Of a stretch of 64,000 nucleotides of DNA, positions 1 through 7,709 are shown piece after piece. The translations under genes and the position numbers were made by a program. The stretch's first letter is position 1; the number at the start of each line of letters is the position of its first letter. Source of the DNA: Saccharopolyspora soli (GTDB lineage: Bacteria; Actinomycetota; Actinomycetes; Mycobacteriales; Pseudonocardiaceae). The notes below the pieces were generated by a model that worked only from the letters and a program-made list of their open reading frames with translations, had not been told where the DNA came from and did no database searches. Location of the stretch: the NCBI RefSeq assembly GCF_022678645.1, contig NZ_JALBWV010000006.1:159314-223313 (forward strand), given 5' to 3'.

Positions 1-1
1 G

Positions 2-1063
2 TCGATGATCGCCGGGGCGATGGGTGACGCTCTCGGCTACGCCATCGAGTTCCACGACATCGGGATGATCCGGCAGGACCACGGCGCGGCCGGGCTCACC
101 GAGCCGGTGCGCCGGGACGGGGTCGCTCAGATCTCCGATGACACGCAGATGATGCTGTTCACCCTCGAAGGGCTCATCCGGGCGCACGTCGCTCGGCGGA
201 TCGAGCCGACCGACAACGATCCGGTTCCCGAGGTGCAGCACGCCTACCAGCGGTGGTTCCACACGCAGAACCAGCCCTGGGAGCGGGCCGGTGGCCCTTA
301 CACGCAGCACCTCCAACAGCCCGACGGGTGGTTGATCACGAACCCGGAGCTGTTCAGCGCTCGGGCTCCGGGCAGTACCTGCATGTCCGCGCTGGCCAAA
401 TTCGCGCAGACGCACCAGCACGCCAACCCGCAGTTCAGGATCAACGACTCCAAGGGGTGCGGTGGGGTCATGCGCGCCGCCCCGGTGGCGGTGTGGTCCA
501 ACGACCCGGCCGAGGTCTTCGCCGCCGCCGTCGGCACCGCCGCCCTGACGCACAGCCACCCCAGCGGCTACCTGTCCGCCGGGGTGCTCGCGGTGATCGT
601 GCACCAGCTCATCCGGGACGTGTCGCTGCCGGAAAGCGTGCGGATGGCGCGCGAACTGCTGATCCGGTGGCGCGGGCACGAGGAGCAGCTGCGGATCCTC
701 GACGCAGCCGTGGAACTCGCGAAGCAGGGCCCGGTCAGCCCGGAGGAGCTCAAGGACACCCTCGGTGAAGGTTGGGTCGGCGAGGAGGCTCTCGCGATCG
801 GCCTCTACGCCGCGCTGGCCACGGATAACCTGCGGGACGCGCTGTTGCTGTCGGTGAACCACTCGGGGGACTCGGATTCCACCGGGATCGTGTGCGGCAA
901 CATTGCAGGGGCGCGGTACGGGACGCGGGCCATTCCGCCGGAGTGGTTGGCAACCCTGGAACTGCGCGAGTTGGTCGAGACGTTGGCCAAGGACGCGCTC
1001 GTCGAGTTCAGCCCCGGACCGCCCACCGATCCGGGTTGGACCCGGCGCTACCCCGCCTGGTGA
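2..1063 (+). CDS. ADP-ribosylglycohydrolase family protein, 5' end cut by window edge
   Basis: The frame is already open at base 2 and runs straight into the family's N-terminal motif GAMGDALG, so about 10-15 residues lie outside the window. Counting from the first Met (base 5), the metal-binding triad is D45-D46-T47 in ISDDTQ, NDSKGCGGVMRAAP starts near residue 147 and the second metal motif NHSGDSDSTG near residue 285, all intact. Enzymes of the DraG/ARH family remove ADP-ribose from modified proteins or nucleic acids using two Mg ions. A two-domain homologue starts 19 bases after the stop, so the two are probably co-transcribed. The substrate cannot be told from sequence. Confidence 0.88.
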   Translation, partial: SMIAGAMGDALGYAIEFHDIGMIRQDHGAAGLTEPVRRDGVAQISDDTQMMLFTLEGLIRAHVARRIEPTDNDPVPEVQHAYQRWFHTQNQPWERAGGPYTQHLQQPDGWLITNPELFSARAPGSTCMSALAKFAQTHQHANPQFRINDSKGCGGVMRAAPVAVWSNDPAEVFAAAVGTAALTHSHPSGYLSAGVLAVIVHQLIRDVSLPESVRMARELLIRWRGHEEQLRILDAAVELAKQGPVSPEELKDTLGEGWVGEEALAIGLYAALATDNLRDALLLSVNHSGDSDSTGIVCGNIAGARYGTRAIPPEWLATLELRELVETLAKDALVEFSPGPPTDPGWTRRYPAW

Positions 1064-1082
1064 CCACGAGGGAGACATCGCG

Positions 1083-4000
1083 ATGACCGACGCCCAACCG
1101 GGCTCGCCGCTGAGCTGGGCCGACCGATTCCGCGGCGCGATGCTCGGCGGAGCCGTCGGGGACGCGCTCGGCGCTGGCGTCCGCCACCTGACCAGCGCCG
1201 AGATCCAGCAGTGGTTCGGGCCGCGCGGTGTCGTCGACTACCTGCCGGTCTACGGGCGGCGCGGTGCGGTCACCGATCTGACCCAGCTGACGGTGTTCAC
1301 CCTCGAAGCCCTGTTGCGCGCCAGGGCGATGGGCGAGCGGTCGGCCGTGCAGGCGATCGAGGCCAACCACCTGGCCTGGCTGCACACCCAGGGCGTGCCG
1401 TGGGCGTACGCGATGTCCAAGTACGCGCCGAGCGAGCCGACCGGTTGGCTGTTGCAGCGCCCCGAGTTGTACTCCACCCGGAATCCCGGCGGTGCGGCGC
1501 TTCTCGGCCTCGGCGGCCTCGTGCACCGCCCGGCCTTCCCGGAGACCTACCAGTCGACCCCCGAAGCGCCCATCCCCCAAGGCATGAGCGACTGCATCGC
1601 GTGGACCGCGCCGCTGGCGCTGTGGAGTCAGGACCTCAGCATCGTCGATCTGGACGCCAGGACGACCGCGGCGCTGTTGACCAAGGACAGCGGCACCGTC
1701 ACCGCGACCGAACTGCACGCCGATGTGCTCGCCCAACTCCTGCTCGGGCACGGGCTGTGGGCAGCAGTCGAAGCGTGGCAGGCGCAGCGCGCCTTCACCA
1801 GCAGCGCCTCGCCGCACGGCGCGCTGCGCACCGCGCACGCGGCGATGTTCGCCACCAACGGCGGGCGCCGTCCGAGCCCCGCCCAACTGGACATCGAGTT
1901 CGACACCCGGGGCGGACCGGGCGACCTGGGGATCGCGTTGGCCGCGGTCGCCGCCACCAACAACTTCACCGACGCCGTGATCATGGCGGTCAACCACTCC
2001 AGCGACAGCGCCGTGACCGGAGCGCTGGCCGGGCAACTCGCCGGGGCCATCTACGGGCCGGGCGGGATTCCCCCGCAGTGGCTCGACGAGCTCGAACTCG
2101 GCGAGATCATCGAGACGCTCTGCCAGGACGTGACCGTGGCCTTCGCGCCACCGAAGCCGCCGCAGTGGATGCAGCGGTACGTGCCCAACGCCCGGCAGTT
2201 CGGCGGTCCGCGCGAGCTGATCGCGGGTGCGCCGAACACCGTCGAAGGCGCTGCGGAGCAGACCATGGTGCTGCCAGCCATCAAGGCCGAACCGGAACCG
2301 GACCCCGCCGCCGACACCCCGCCGCACGGCATCGGTGCGCCGACGTTCCCGGCGGCCCGCGCCGAAACCCCGGCGGAGCCAGTGGAATTCGAGGTCGCCG
2401 ATCCGTCGAGCACTGGTCCCATCCCGGTGCCGCGCCTGCGGTCGTCCGAAACCACTGCGGTCTTCCCAACGGCGGACGCGCCGGGGCAGCCGGAGGCCGT
2501 CGAGCCGGAATGGCAGCAGGTGCGGGACTTTCCGGTCGAGCCGGAATGGGCGCCGTCGGTGGACGCTCCCGCAGCGGTCGAATCGGAGTTGCCGGTCGCG
2601 GGTCCCGTGGTCGAGCCGGAATGGGCGCCGCCCGTGGACGCTCCCGCAGCGGTCGAATCGGAGTTGCCGGTCGCGGATCCGGTGGTCGAGCCGGAATGGG
2701 CGCCGCCCGTGGACGCTCCCGCAGCGGCTGAGCCGGAGTTCCCAGTCCAGGATCCCGTGGTCGAGCCGCAGATGCCGGTGGCGGAAGCGGCGTTCGTCGA
2801 GGCGGACGACATCGCTGATCCGATCGCTGGCGAAGCGCCGGAAAATCCCGTGGCACCAGAGGAGTTCGTGCCCGAGGAGATCGTTGCGGCCGCGTTGGTC
2901 GATGCTCCACCCGACGTCGAGCCGCCGGTCGCGACCGCTGAACCGGTTTCGGCCCTACGGCTCCCGACGCAGCCGATGGCCGAGCGCGAGCCCGTCGACC
3001 TGGAGCCGCCCCCGCGATCACCGATCGACCTCGAACCGGCCGATTTCGGCCCGGAGCCCGAAGACGTCGAGTTGGAGGCTCCGGCCAGTGCCGACGCCGA
3101 ACGAACGCGGTCCGATCACGACGAAGTCGAGCCGGAGACCGACACCGTCCTGCCGGGAGGCAGCGCGGTGGACGCCGTTGCGGCCGAGGCGTTGGAGATC
3201 GGCGAACAGCCCGAAATCAGGGGAGAACTCCTAGCGGACACCGAAGCGGCCGAGGCCGAGCCGCAGTCGCTGGAGCCAGCCCCGGCGGTACCGCCGATCG
3301 TGCGCGGCGAGCACGCCAAGGCGGAGGGCCCCGGCGACGGCGCTCCGTCGCTGACGGAGCGGGTGCTCGGATGCTTCCTCGGCGGCGCTCTCGGCGACGC
3401 GCTCGGCGCGGACCTGGAGTTCAAGACCGCTGAGGAGATCACCGCGCGCTTCGGCGCCGACGGCCCGAGCGGTCTGCGCGAGGCATACGGCGTGCACGGA
3501 GCCATCACCGACGACACCCAGATGACGCTGTTCACCGCCGAAGGCATGATCCGCGGCAGCGTCGCCAACCGGATGCTCGGGAACGAGGACCCGCTGCCCG
3601 AGGTGCAGTTGGCCTACCAGCGCTGGCTGCACACGCAGGGCGTCGAGTGGGATGCCGCCGCCGGTCCGTTCCTCGCCGACTACCCCGCGCCGGACGGCTG
3701 GCTGATCGAGGTGCCGGGCCTGTTCAAGACCCGCGCGCCCGGCAAGACCGTGTTCCGCGCGCTGTCCCGCTTCGGCGACGGCCACCCGGCCGGGTCGTTC
3801 ACCGAGCGGATCAACGACTCCAAGGGGTGCGGTGGCGTGATGCGCGCCGCGCCCGTCGCGCTGTGGGCCACCGATCCGGCCGTGGTGTTCCGGCTCGCCG
3901 CCCGCACCGCTGCGCTGACCCACAGCCACCCCGCCGGTTACCACTCCGCCGGTGCGCTCGCGGTGATCGTCCAGCAGGCGTTGCTGGGTCGCAGCCTCGA

Positions 4001-4592
4001 CGACGGCGTGTGGCTGGCCCTGCAGGTCCTCGAAACCTGGGCGGACCACGACGAGACCAGCGCGATGCTGAAGGCCGCCGTGCACCTCGCCGGTGCGGGT
4101 GTGCCGACGCCGCAGCAGATCGCCGAGCAGTTGGGTGGTGGCTGGGTCGGGGACGAGGCGCTGGCCATCGCGGTGTGCGCGGCGCTGGTCGGCGGTGAGG
4201 ACGTCGAACTGGCGCTGCGGATCGCCGTGCACCACGACGGCGACAGCGACTCGACCGGCGCGATCTGCGGCAACATCGTCGGTGCGCTGCTGGGCGTCGG
4301 GGCCCTCCCGGTCGACTGGCTGGCCGAGTTGGAACTGCGCGACGTCGTTGAGCAGGTGGCGTTGGACTGCGTGGCGGAGTTCGGACGGGGCGCCTTCCAG
4401 CCGGGCCAGGCCGCGGTCGAGCCGCCGACCGACGAGGACTGGAACGAGCGATACCCGATCCGTCCACAGTGGTCATCCGTGTCGGCGCCCGCGGGTGCCG
4501 AGCCCAGCCTGGAATTCCCGGCGCCCAAACCAGCGCCCAGGCGGATCAACGGTGTCGTCCACACCGAAACGTTCGAGGGGGAGAACAGGTGA
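1083..4592 (+). CDS. fused double ADP-ribosylglycohydrolase-like protein, first domain degenerate
   Basis: The start is ATG 1083 after GAGGGAGA; the frame is open further upstream but would overlap the preceding gene. The product has 1169 aa. Residues about 15-370 form one ARH-like domain, 395-750 a Pro/Glu/Ala-rich linker with 25-aa repeats, and 755-1115 a second ARH domain. The second domain keeps the metal ligands (D810-D811-T812 and GDSDSTG at 1053-1059). The first has TDLTQ at 64-68 instead of TDDTQ, SDSAVTG near 307-313 instead of GDSDSTG, and lacks NDSKGCGGVMRAAP, so it is probably non-catalytic. Its stop overlaps the GTG of the next gene, suggesting coupled translation. Confidence 0.88.
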   Translation: MTDAQPGSPLSWADRFRGAMLGGAVGDALGAGVRHLTSAEIQQWFGPRGVVDYLPVYGRRGAVTDLTQLTVFTLEALLRARAMGERSAVQAIEANHLAWLHTQGVPWAYAMSKYAPSEPTGWLLQRPELYSTRNPGGAALLGLGGLVHRPAFPETYQSTPEAPIPQGMSDCIAWTAPLALWSQDLSIVDLDARTTAALLTKDSGTVTATELHADVLAQLLLGHGLWAAVEAWQAQRAFTSSASPHGALRTAHAAMFATNGGRRPSPAQLDIEFDTRGGPGDLGIALAAVAATNNFTDAVIMAVNHSSDSAVTGALAGQLAGAIYGPGGIPPQWLDELELGEIIETLCQDVTVAFAPPKPPQWMQRYVPNARQFGGPRELIAGAPNTVEGAAEQTMVLPAIKAEPEPDPAADTPPHGIGAPTFPAARAETPAEPVEFEVADPSSTGPIPVPRLRSSETTAVFPTADAPGQPEAVEPEWQQVRDFPVEPEWAPSVDAPAAVESELPVAGPVVEPEWAPPVDAPAAVESELPVADPVVEPEWAPPVDAPAAAEPEFPVQDPVVEPQMPVAEAAFVEADDIADPIAGEAPENPVAPEEFVPEEIVAAALVDAPPDVEPPVATAEPVSALRLPTQPMAEREPVDLEPPPRSPIDLEPADFGPEPEDVELEAPASADAERTRSDHDEVEPETDTVLPGGSAVDAVAAEALEIGEQPEIRGELLADTEAAEAEPQSLEPAPAVPPIVRGEHAKAEGPGDGAPSLTERVLGCFLGGALGDALGADLEFKTAEEITARFGADGPSGLREAYGVHGAITDDTQMTLFTAEGMIRGSVANRMLGNEDPLPEVQLAYQRWLHTQGVEWDAAAGPFLADYPAPDGWLIEVPGLFKTRAPGKTVFRALSRFGDGHPAGSFTERINDSKGCGGVMRAAPVALWATDPAVVFRLAARTAALTHSHPAGYHSAGALAVIVQQALLGRSLDDGVWLALQVLETWADHDETSAMLKAAVHLAGAGVPTPQQIAEQLGGGWVGDEALAIAVCAALVGGEDVELALRIAVHHDGDSDSTGAICGNIVGALLGVGALPVDWLAELELRDVVEQVALDCVAEFGRGAFQPGQAAVEPPTDEDWNERYPIRPQWSSVSAPAGAEPSLEFPAPKPAPRRINGVVHTETFEGENR
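2535..2780 (+). repeat. 75-bp in-frame minisatellite in the linker of the fused ARH protein
   Basis: Three near-identical 75-base units start at 2535, 2610 and 2685, each opening with GTCGAGCCGGAATGG. A degraded fourth begins at 2760. Each unit encodes 25 residues containing VEPEWAPP and DAPAAVESELPV. Because the period is a multiple of three, copy-number changes would alter linker length without breaking the frame. Confidence 0.85.
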
Positions 4593-6223
4593 TCCTCGGT
4601 ACGCCCATCGCGGAGACCTTCGGTCTGGTCGACGGCGAGTACCGGCTGCTGCACCACCTCGAAGGCGACGGGGTGCACGTGGAAGGCAGCGGGCCGGTCC
4701 CGCTCGACCAGGTCACGGCGGTGCTCTTCGCGCAGCAGGACGAAGCCTGCTCGGTGCACCCGCAGTTCCCGGCCCGCGCCGCCTTCGGCCACCTGCCGGA
4801 CCGGTCCGCGCAGTTTCGCGACCTGACCCGCACGCTGCAGGACGCGGTGGCGTCCGCGCTCCCGGAAGGTTGGCGCGAGGCCCAGGTGAACTGCACCGCG
4901 CTGGGCACCCGCATCGAGATCACCGCGACGGTCACCACCGAGTCCGAACACCCGTGGATCCCGACCCAGGACGTCGTCGACGCGCTGCGCCGCCTGCGCA
5001 ACGTGGCGTACCACCCGGAGACCGGGGCGTGGACCACCGCGAGCTTCCGCATCAACGAGGCGGGCGCGGACTTCCGGACCGGGTACGACGCACCACAGTG
5101 GACCCGCGCCGACGACCAGCGCGCCTACTACGAAGAATTGCGCTACTTCCCTCGCTCCGAGGCGCCGGAGTGGCTGTTCGAGGCGGCTTGGTCGCACTTC
5201 GCGAACAACCGCGACACCGCCGCGCAGCCCGAACCGGTGCGAATGGCCCAGGTCTTCGACGTCCACGTCGACGACCGTGCCGCGGCCTACCGGCCCGCGC
5301 TGCCGTGGGCGGAGAAGCGGATGGTCCTCGACTACCTGCACGGTGGCGAGATCCTGCTGACCGCGCACGGCACCTCGACCGACGAAGTGGACCCGCAGCG
5401 CCCGCCGGAGGTGCCCAAGCAGTTCCACACCGACGGCACCTGGGTGTGGCCGTTGGCGCTGGCCTACTACCTGGAAGTGCACGACATCGCACCGCCGCGC
5501 GACTTCCTCGACCACATCCGGCGCACCGGCCACCGGCCGCCGGAGGTGGTCGCCGACCGCGCCGCCGCCGAGGCCAAGGCGCTCGTGCTGGGTGCCGACG
5601 CCGACCACCTCGAAGCGTTCAAGCCCGCCGAAGCCATCGAGTTGGCCAGGGGATTCATCGGCGCGATGGGCATGAGCACCCGTTTCTACAGCTTCGAGGC
5701 CGCCTTCGAAGGTGGTTGGAGCATGCTGCGCGACGCGGACGGCTGGTGGTCGGTGTTCTGCGTGGACGAGGGTGAGATCAGGAACAAGTCCCGGTTCCCG
5801 GACCCGTTCGCCGCCGCCGCGCAGCTCATCGGTGCGATGGCGCTGACCCGCACGCGGTTCCTGCGCGCTCCCGACGAGCCGCTGCAGGACTTCGAATGCC
5901 CCTTCGCGCCGTTGCCCGGCGAGGCGCCGCTGGCCGCATACGACAGCAAGTTCCTCGTGGACCTGCGGGTTGGTGACGAGGTCGACCGGTTCGGCGAGCC
6001 GACCGGCAACACCGTCTTCGTGGCCGGGACGACTCTGCCGCAGCGGTCCGTCCCACCGCAGCAGCCGCCTGGCGACTACCGCCGATACCGGGTGCTCAGC
6101 GGCTTCCAGGTGGTCTCGGGCGTGGTCAAACCCGACTTCGGCCAGGTCGGCGGCGGCACCGCCTTCGTGCTGCCGAACGACCTCCAAACCCTCGTCGCCG
6201 AAGGCTGGCTCGCCGAGGTGTGA
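4589..6223 (+). CDS. TNT-domain protein (NAD-glycohydrolase toxin-like) with N-terminal immunity-like region
   Basis: The start is GTG 4589 after GGGGGAG, overlapping the previous stop as GTGA; the product has 544 aa. The C-terminus (about 455-544) matches the TNT fold of Mycobacterium tuberculosis CpnT by motif order: VDRFG at 465-469, an R-x-VPP segment, YRRYRVL, then GQVGGGT. In the family the last motif is normally followed by Gln (a catalytic residue in CpnT, from memory); here it is Ala525. Residues about 60-200, with W, FPRSEAPEWL and acidic/aromatic spacing, resemble YezG/DUF600-type immunity proteins. Residues about 270-310 carry DGTWVWPLALAYYLE. No signal peptide is seen. Operon position ties it to the ADP-ribosylglycohydrolases. 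It could be a toxin, a decoy or an immunity-toxin hybrid. Confidence 0.72.
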   Translation: MILGTPIAETFGLVDGEYRLLHHLEGDGVHVEGSGPVPLDQVTAVLFAQQDEACSVHPQFPARAAFGHLPDRSAQFRDLTRTLQDAVASALPEGWREAQVNCTALGTRIEITATVTTESEHPWIPTQDVVDALRRLRNVAYHPETGAWTTASFRINEAGADFRTGYDAPQWTRADDQRAYYEELRYFPRSEAPEWLFEAAWSHFANNRDTAAQPEPVRMAQVFDVHVDDRAAAYRPALPWAEKRMVLDYLHGGEILLTAHGTSTDEVDPQRPPEVPKQFHTDGTWVWPLALAYYLEVHDIAPPRDFLDHIRRTGHRPPEVVADRAAAEAKALVLGADADHLEAFKPAEAIELARGFIGAMGMSTRFYSFEAAFEGGWSMLRDADGWWSVFCVDEGEIRNKSRFPDPFAAAAQLIGAMALTRTRFLRAPDEPLQDFECPFAPLPGEAPLAAYDSKFLVDLRVGDEVDRFGEPTGNTVFVAGTTLPQRSVPPQQPPGDYRRYRVLSGFQVVSGVVKPDFGQVGGGTAFVLPNDLQTLVAEGWLAEV

Positions 6224-6251
6224 CAGGCACCTCGCCGACCCCGGGGAATCC

Positions 6252-6274
6252 CGGATCGCCCGGACGGCGATCCG
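6252..6274 (+). terminator. hairpin after the TNT-domain gene
   Basis: CGGATCGCC at 6252-6260 pairs with GGCGATCCG at 6266-6274 around a CGGAC loop, 28 bases after the stop codon. There is no T-tract, as is common for actinobacterial terminators. Confidence 0.5.
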
Positions 6275-6436
6275 CACCCGGTGGATCGCGGTGTGGCCTG
6301 GGGTGTGATCGGTCTCGACTGGCGGGACGGCCTTGTCATGATGGGTAGAGTGTCGCTACAGGATGACGTGAGCTCGCACTCAAAGGTGGCGCAGCGGCAG
6401 CGCCGGGTGATCGGGCAGGTCAAGAGGGACCCCGTT

Positions 6437-6466
6437 TTGACCCTCTGAGAACGGGGCAGGTATCTT
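6437..6466 (+). promoter_or_regulatory. probable promoter of rpsL-rpsG-fusA-tuf
   Basis: The -35 box is TTGACC (6437-6442) and the -10 box TATCTT (6461-6466), with an 18-base spacer, placing transcription start near 6473. The 12 bases CCCGTTTTGACC covering the -35 recur exactly at the rplM promoter, which supports the call. Confidence 0.62.
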
Positions 6467-6622
6467 TGTTTATCGGACCCGACACCAATCGGGTCGATCC
6501 GCATGCCCGTGCATGACGTGGCCGGTCGGCCGCGCCAGCGCCGAGGATGTGTGGAAACTCCTCTCAAGAACCCTCTGGGGTCGTTCCCATTGGGGCGCAT
6601 CGGCGCCGAAAGGTCGAGGAGC

Positions 6623-6639
6623 GGGCGACACGCCCGACC
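6623..6639 (+). promoter_or_regulatory. leader box shared by rpsL and rpsJ transcripts
   Basis: GGGCGACACGCCCGACC occurs here and exactly again at 11555-11571. GGGCG and CGCCC can pair around ACA into a small hairpin. Both copies lie in long 5' leaders of ribosomal-protein operons, 128 and 175 bases before the start codons, suggesting a shared control element. Confidence 0.55.
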
Positions 6640-6766
6640 TCGTGGTGCGGGAGGAGTCCGGAAACACAGTGCCTGACAGGTGCTCGACGCCAGGGCACGC
6701 CGAAGCTCGAACGAGCGCCGCTTGGTCGAGTACCAGAAGACGCGAACGCTGACAGAAAGCCGGTCC

Positions 6767-7141
6767 ATGCCCACCATCCAGCAGCTGGTCCGTAAGGGCC
6801 GCCAGGACAAGGTCGCGAAGACCAAGACCGCGGCGCTCAAGGGGAGCCCGCAGCGGCGTGGCGTGTGCACCCGCGTGTACACCACCACCCCGAAGAAGCC
6901 CAACTCGGCACTGCGCAAGGTCGCCCGCGTGAAGCTGACCAGCGGTATCGAGGTCACGGCCTACATCCCGGGTGAGGGCCACAACCTGCAGGAGCACTCG
7001 ATCGTGCTCGTTCGTGGCGGCCGTGTGAAGGACCTCCCGGGCGTGCGCTACAAGATCATCCGCGGTTCCGCTGACACCCAGGGCGTCAAGAACCGCAAGC
7101 AGGCTCGCAGCCGGTACGGCGCGAAGAAGGAGAAGAGCTGA
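6767..7141 (+). CDS. rpsL: 30S ribosomal protein S12
   Basis: The 124-aa product starts at ATG 6767 ([12 protein letters not shown]), the standard length and start for S12. It is the decoding-centre protein of the small subunit. The streptomycin-resistance positions are wild type: Lys43 in TTTPKKPNS and Lys88 in GRVKDLPG, so no rpsL-based resistance is expected. The stop overlaps the rpsG ATG by one base (TGATG), indicating translational coupling. It is the first gene of the str operon behind a leader of about 300 bases. Confidence 0.98.
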   Translation: MPTIQQLVRKGRQDKVAKTKTAALKGSPQRRGVCTRVYTTTPKKPNSALRKVARVKLTSGIEVTAYIPGEGHNLQEHSIVLVRGGRVKDLPGVRYKIIRGSADTQGVKNRKQARSRYGAKKEKS

Positions 7142-7611
7142 TGCCCCGCAAGGGTCCGGCCCCAAAGCGGCCGCTGCACGCTGACCCCGTGTACGGCTCG
7201 CCGCTGGTCACGCAGCTGGTGAACAAGGTCCTCGTGGACGGCAAGCGTTCGCTGGCCGAGCGGATCGTTTACGCGGCGTTGGAAGGCTGCCGGGAGAAGA
7301 CCAGCACCGATCCGGTCGTCACGCTCAAGCGTGCCCTGGACAACGTGAAGCCGACGCTGGAGGTGCGCAGCCGCCGCGTTGGTGGCGCGACCTACCAGGT
7401 GCCGATCGAGGTGCGTGCCGGTCGATCCACCACCCTCGCGCTGCGCTGGCTGGTCAGCTACTCCCGGCAGCGTCGCGAGAAGACCATGGTCGAGCGCTTG
7501 ATGAACGAACTGCTGGACGCGAGCAACGGTCTCGGGGCGAGCGTCAAGAAGCGTGAAGACACGCACAAGATGGCGGAGTCCAACAAGGCCTTCGCGCACT
7601 ACCGCTGGTGA
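7141..7611 (+). CDS. rpsG: 30S ribosomal protein S7
   Basis: The 156-aa product begins [11 protein letters not shown] and shows the S7 core motifs ([30 protein letters not shown]). S7 nucleates assembly of the 30S head by binding the 3' domain of 16S rRNA and lines the E site. The start overlaps the rpsL stop by one base. In E. coli S7 represses str-operon translation; whether it does here is unknown. Spacing to fusA is 98 bases, leaving room for separate control. Confidence 0.98.
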   Translation: MPRKGPAPKRPLHADPVYGSPLVTQLVNKVLVDGKRSLAERIVYAALEGCREKTSTDPVVTLKRALDNVKPTLEVRSRRVGGATYQVPIEVRAGRSTTLALRWLVSYSRQRREKTMVERLMNELLDASNGLGASVKKREDTHKMAESNKAFAHYRW

Positions 7612-7655
7612 CGTCGGGGTCGGCTCTTGCCCGCCTCGGCGCACCGATTCGACAG

Positions 7656-7684
7656 CTTGCACCTGTCTATGGGACTTGCACCTG
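7656..7684 (+). repeat. direct repeat of CTTGCACCTG between rpsG and fusA
   Basis: CTTGCACCTG occurs at 7656-7665 and 7675-7684, 19 bases apart (nearly two helical turns), just upstream of the fusA ribosome-binding site. It could be an operator or a -35-like duplication; function is unproven. Confidence 0.35.
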
Positions 7685-7709
7685 CTGTTAGGGAACGGGG
7701 AAGAAACTC

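Larger units (their letters stand above)
6224..6766. other. 543-base gap: terminator, promoter and long leader of the str operon
   Basis: No convincing gene is seen here; short open frames have neither ribosome-binding sites nor recognisable products. The gap holds a hairpin just after the TNT gene, a near-consensus promoter about 300 bases before rpsL, and a leader that includes a 17-base box shared with rpsJ. The usual upstream neighbours of rpsL (rpoB, rpoC) are not in view. Confidence 0.7.

Noticed and set aside
903..1082. Upstream extension of the ARH fusion start
   Set aside because: Would overlap the preceding gene by 160 bases; ATG 1083 has a ribosome-binding site and the family N-terminus follows it.
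3938..6277. 779-codon minus-strand frame opposite the ARH fusion and the TNT gene
   Set aside because: Spans two real genes in antisense, no recognisable domain, no ribosome-binding site.
6513..6766. Short frames in the rpsL leader
   Set aside because: No ribosome-binding site and no similarity; the region is better explained as a structured leader.
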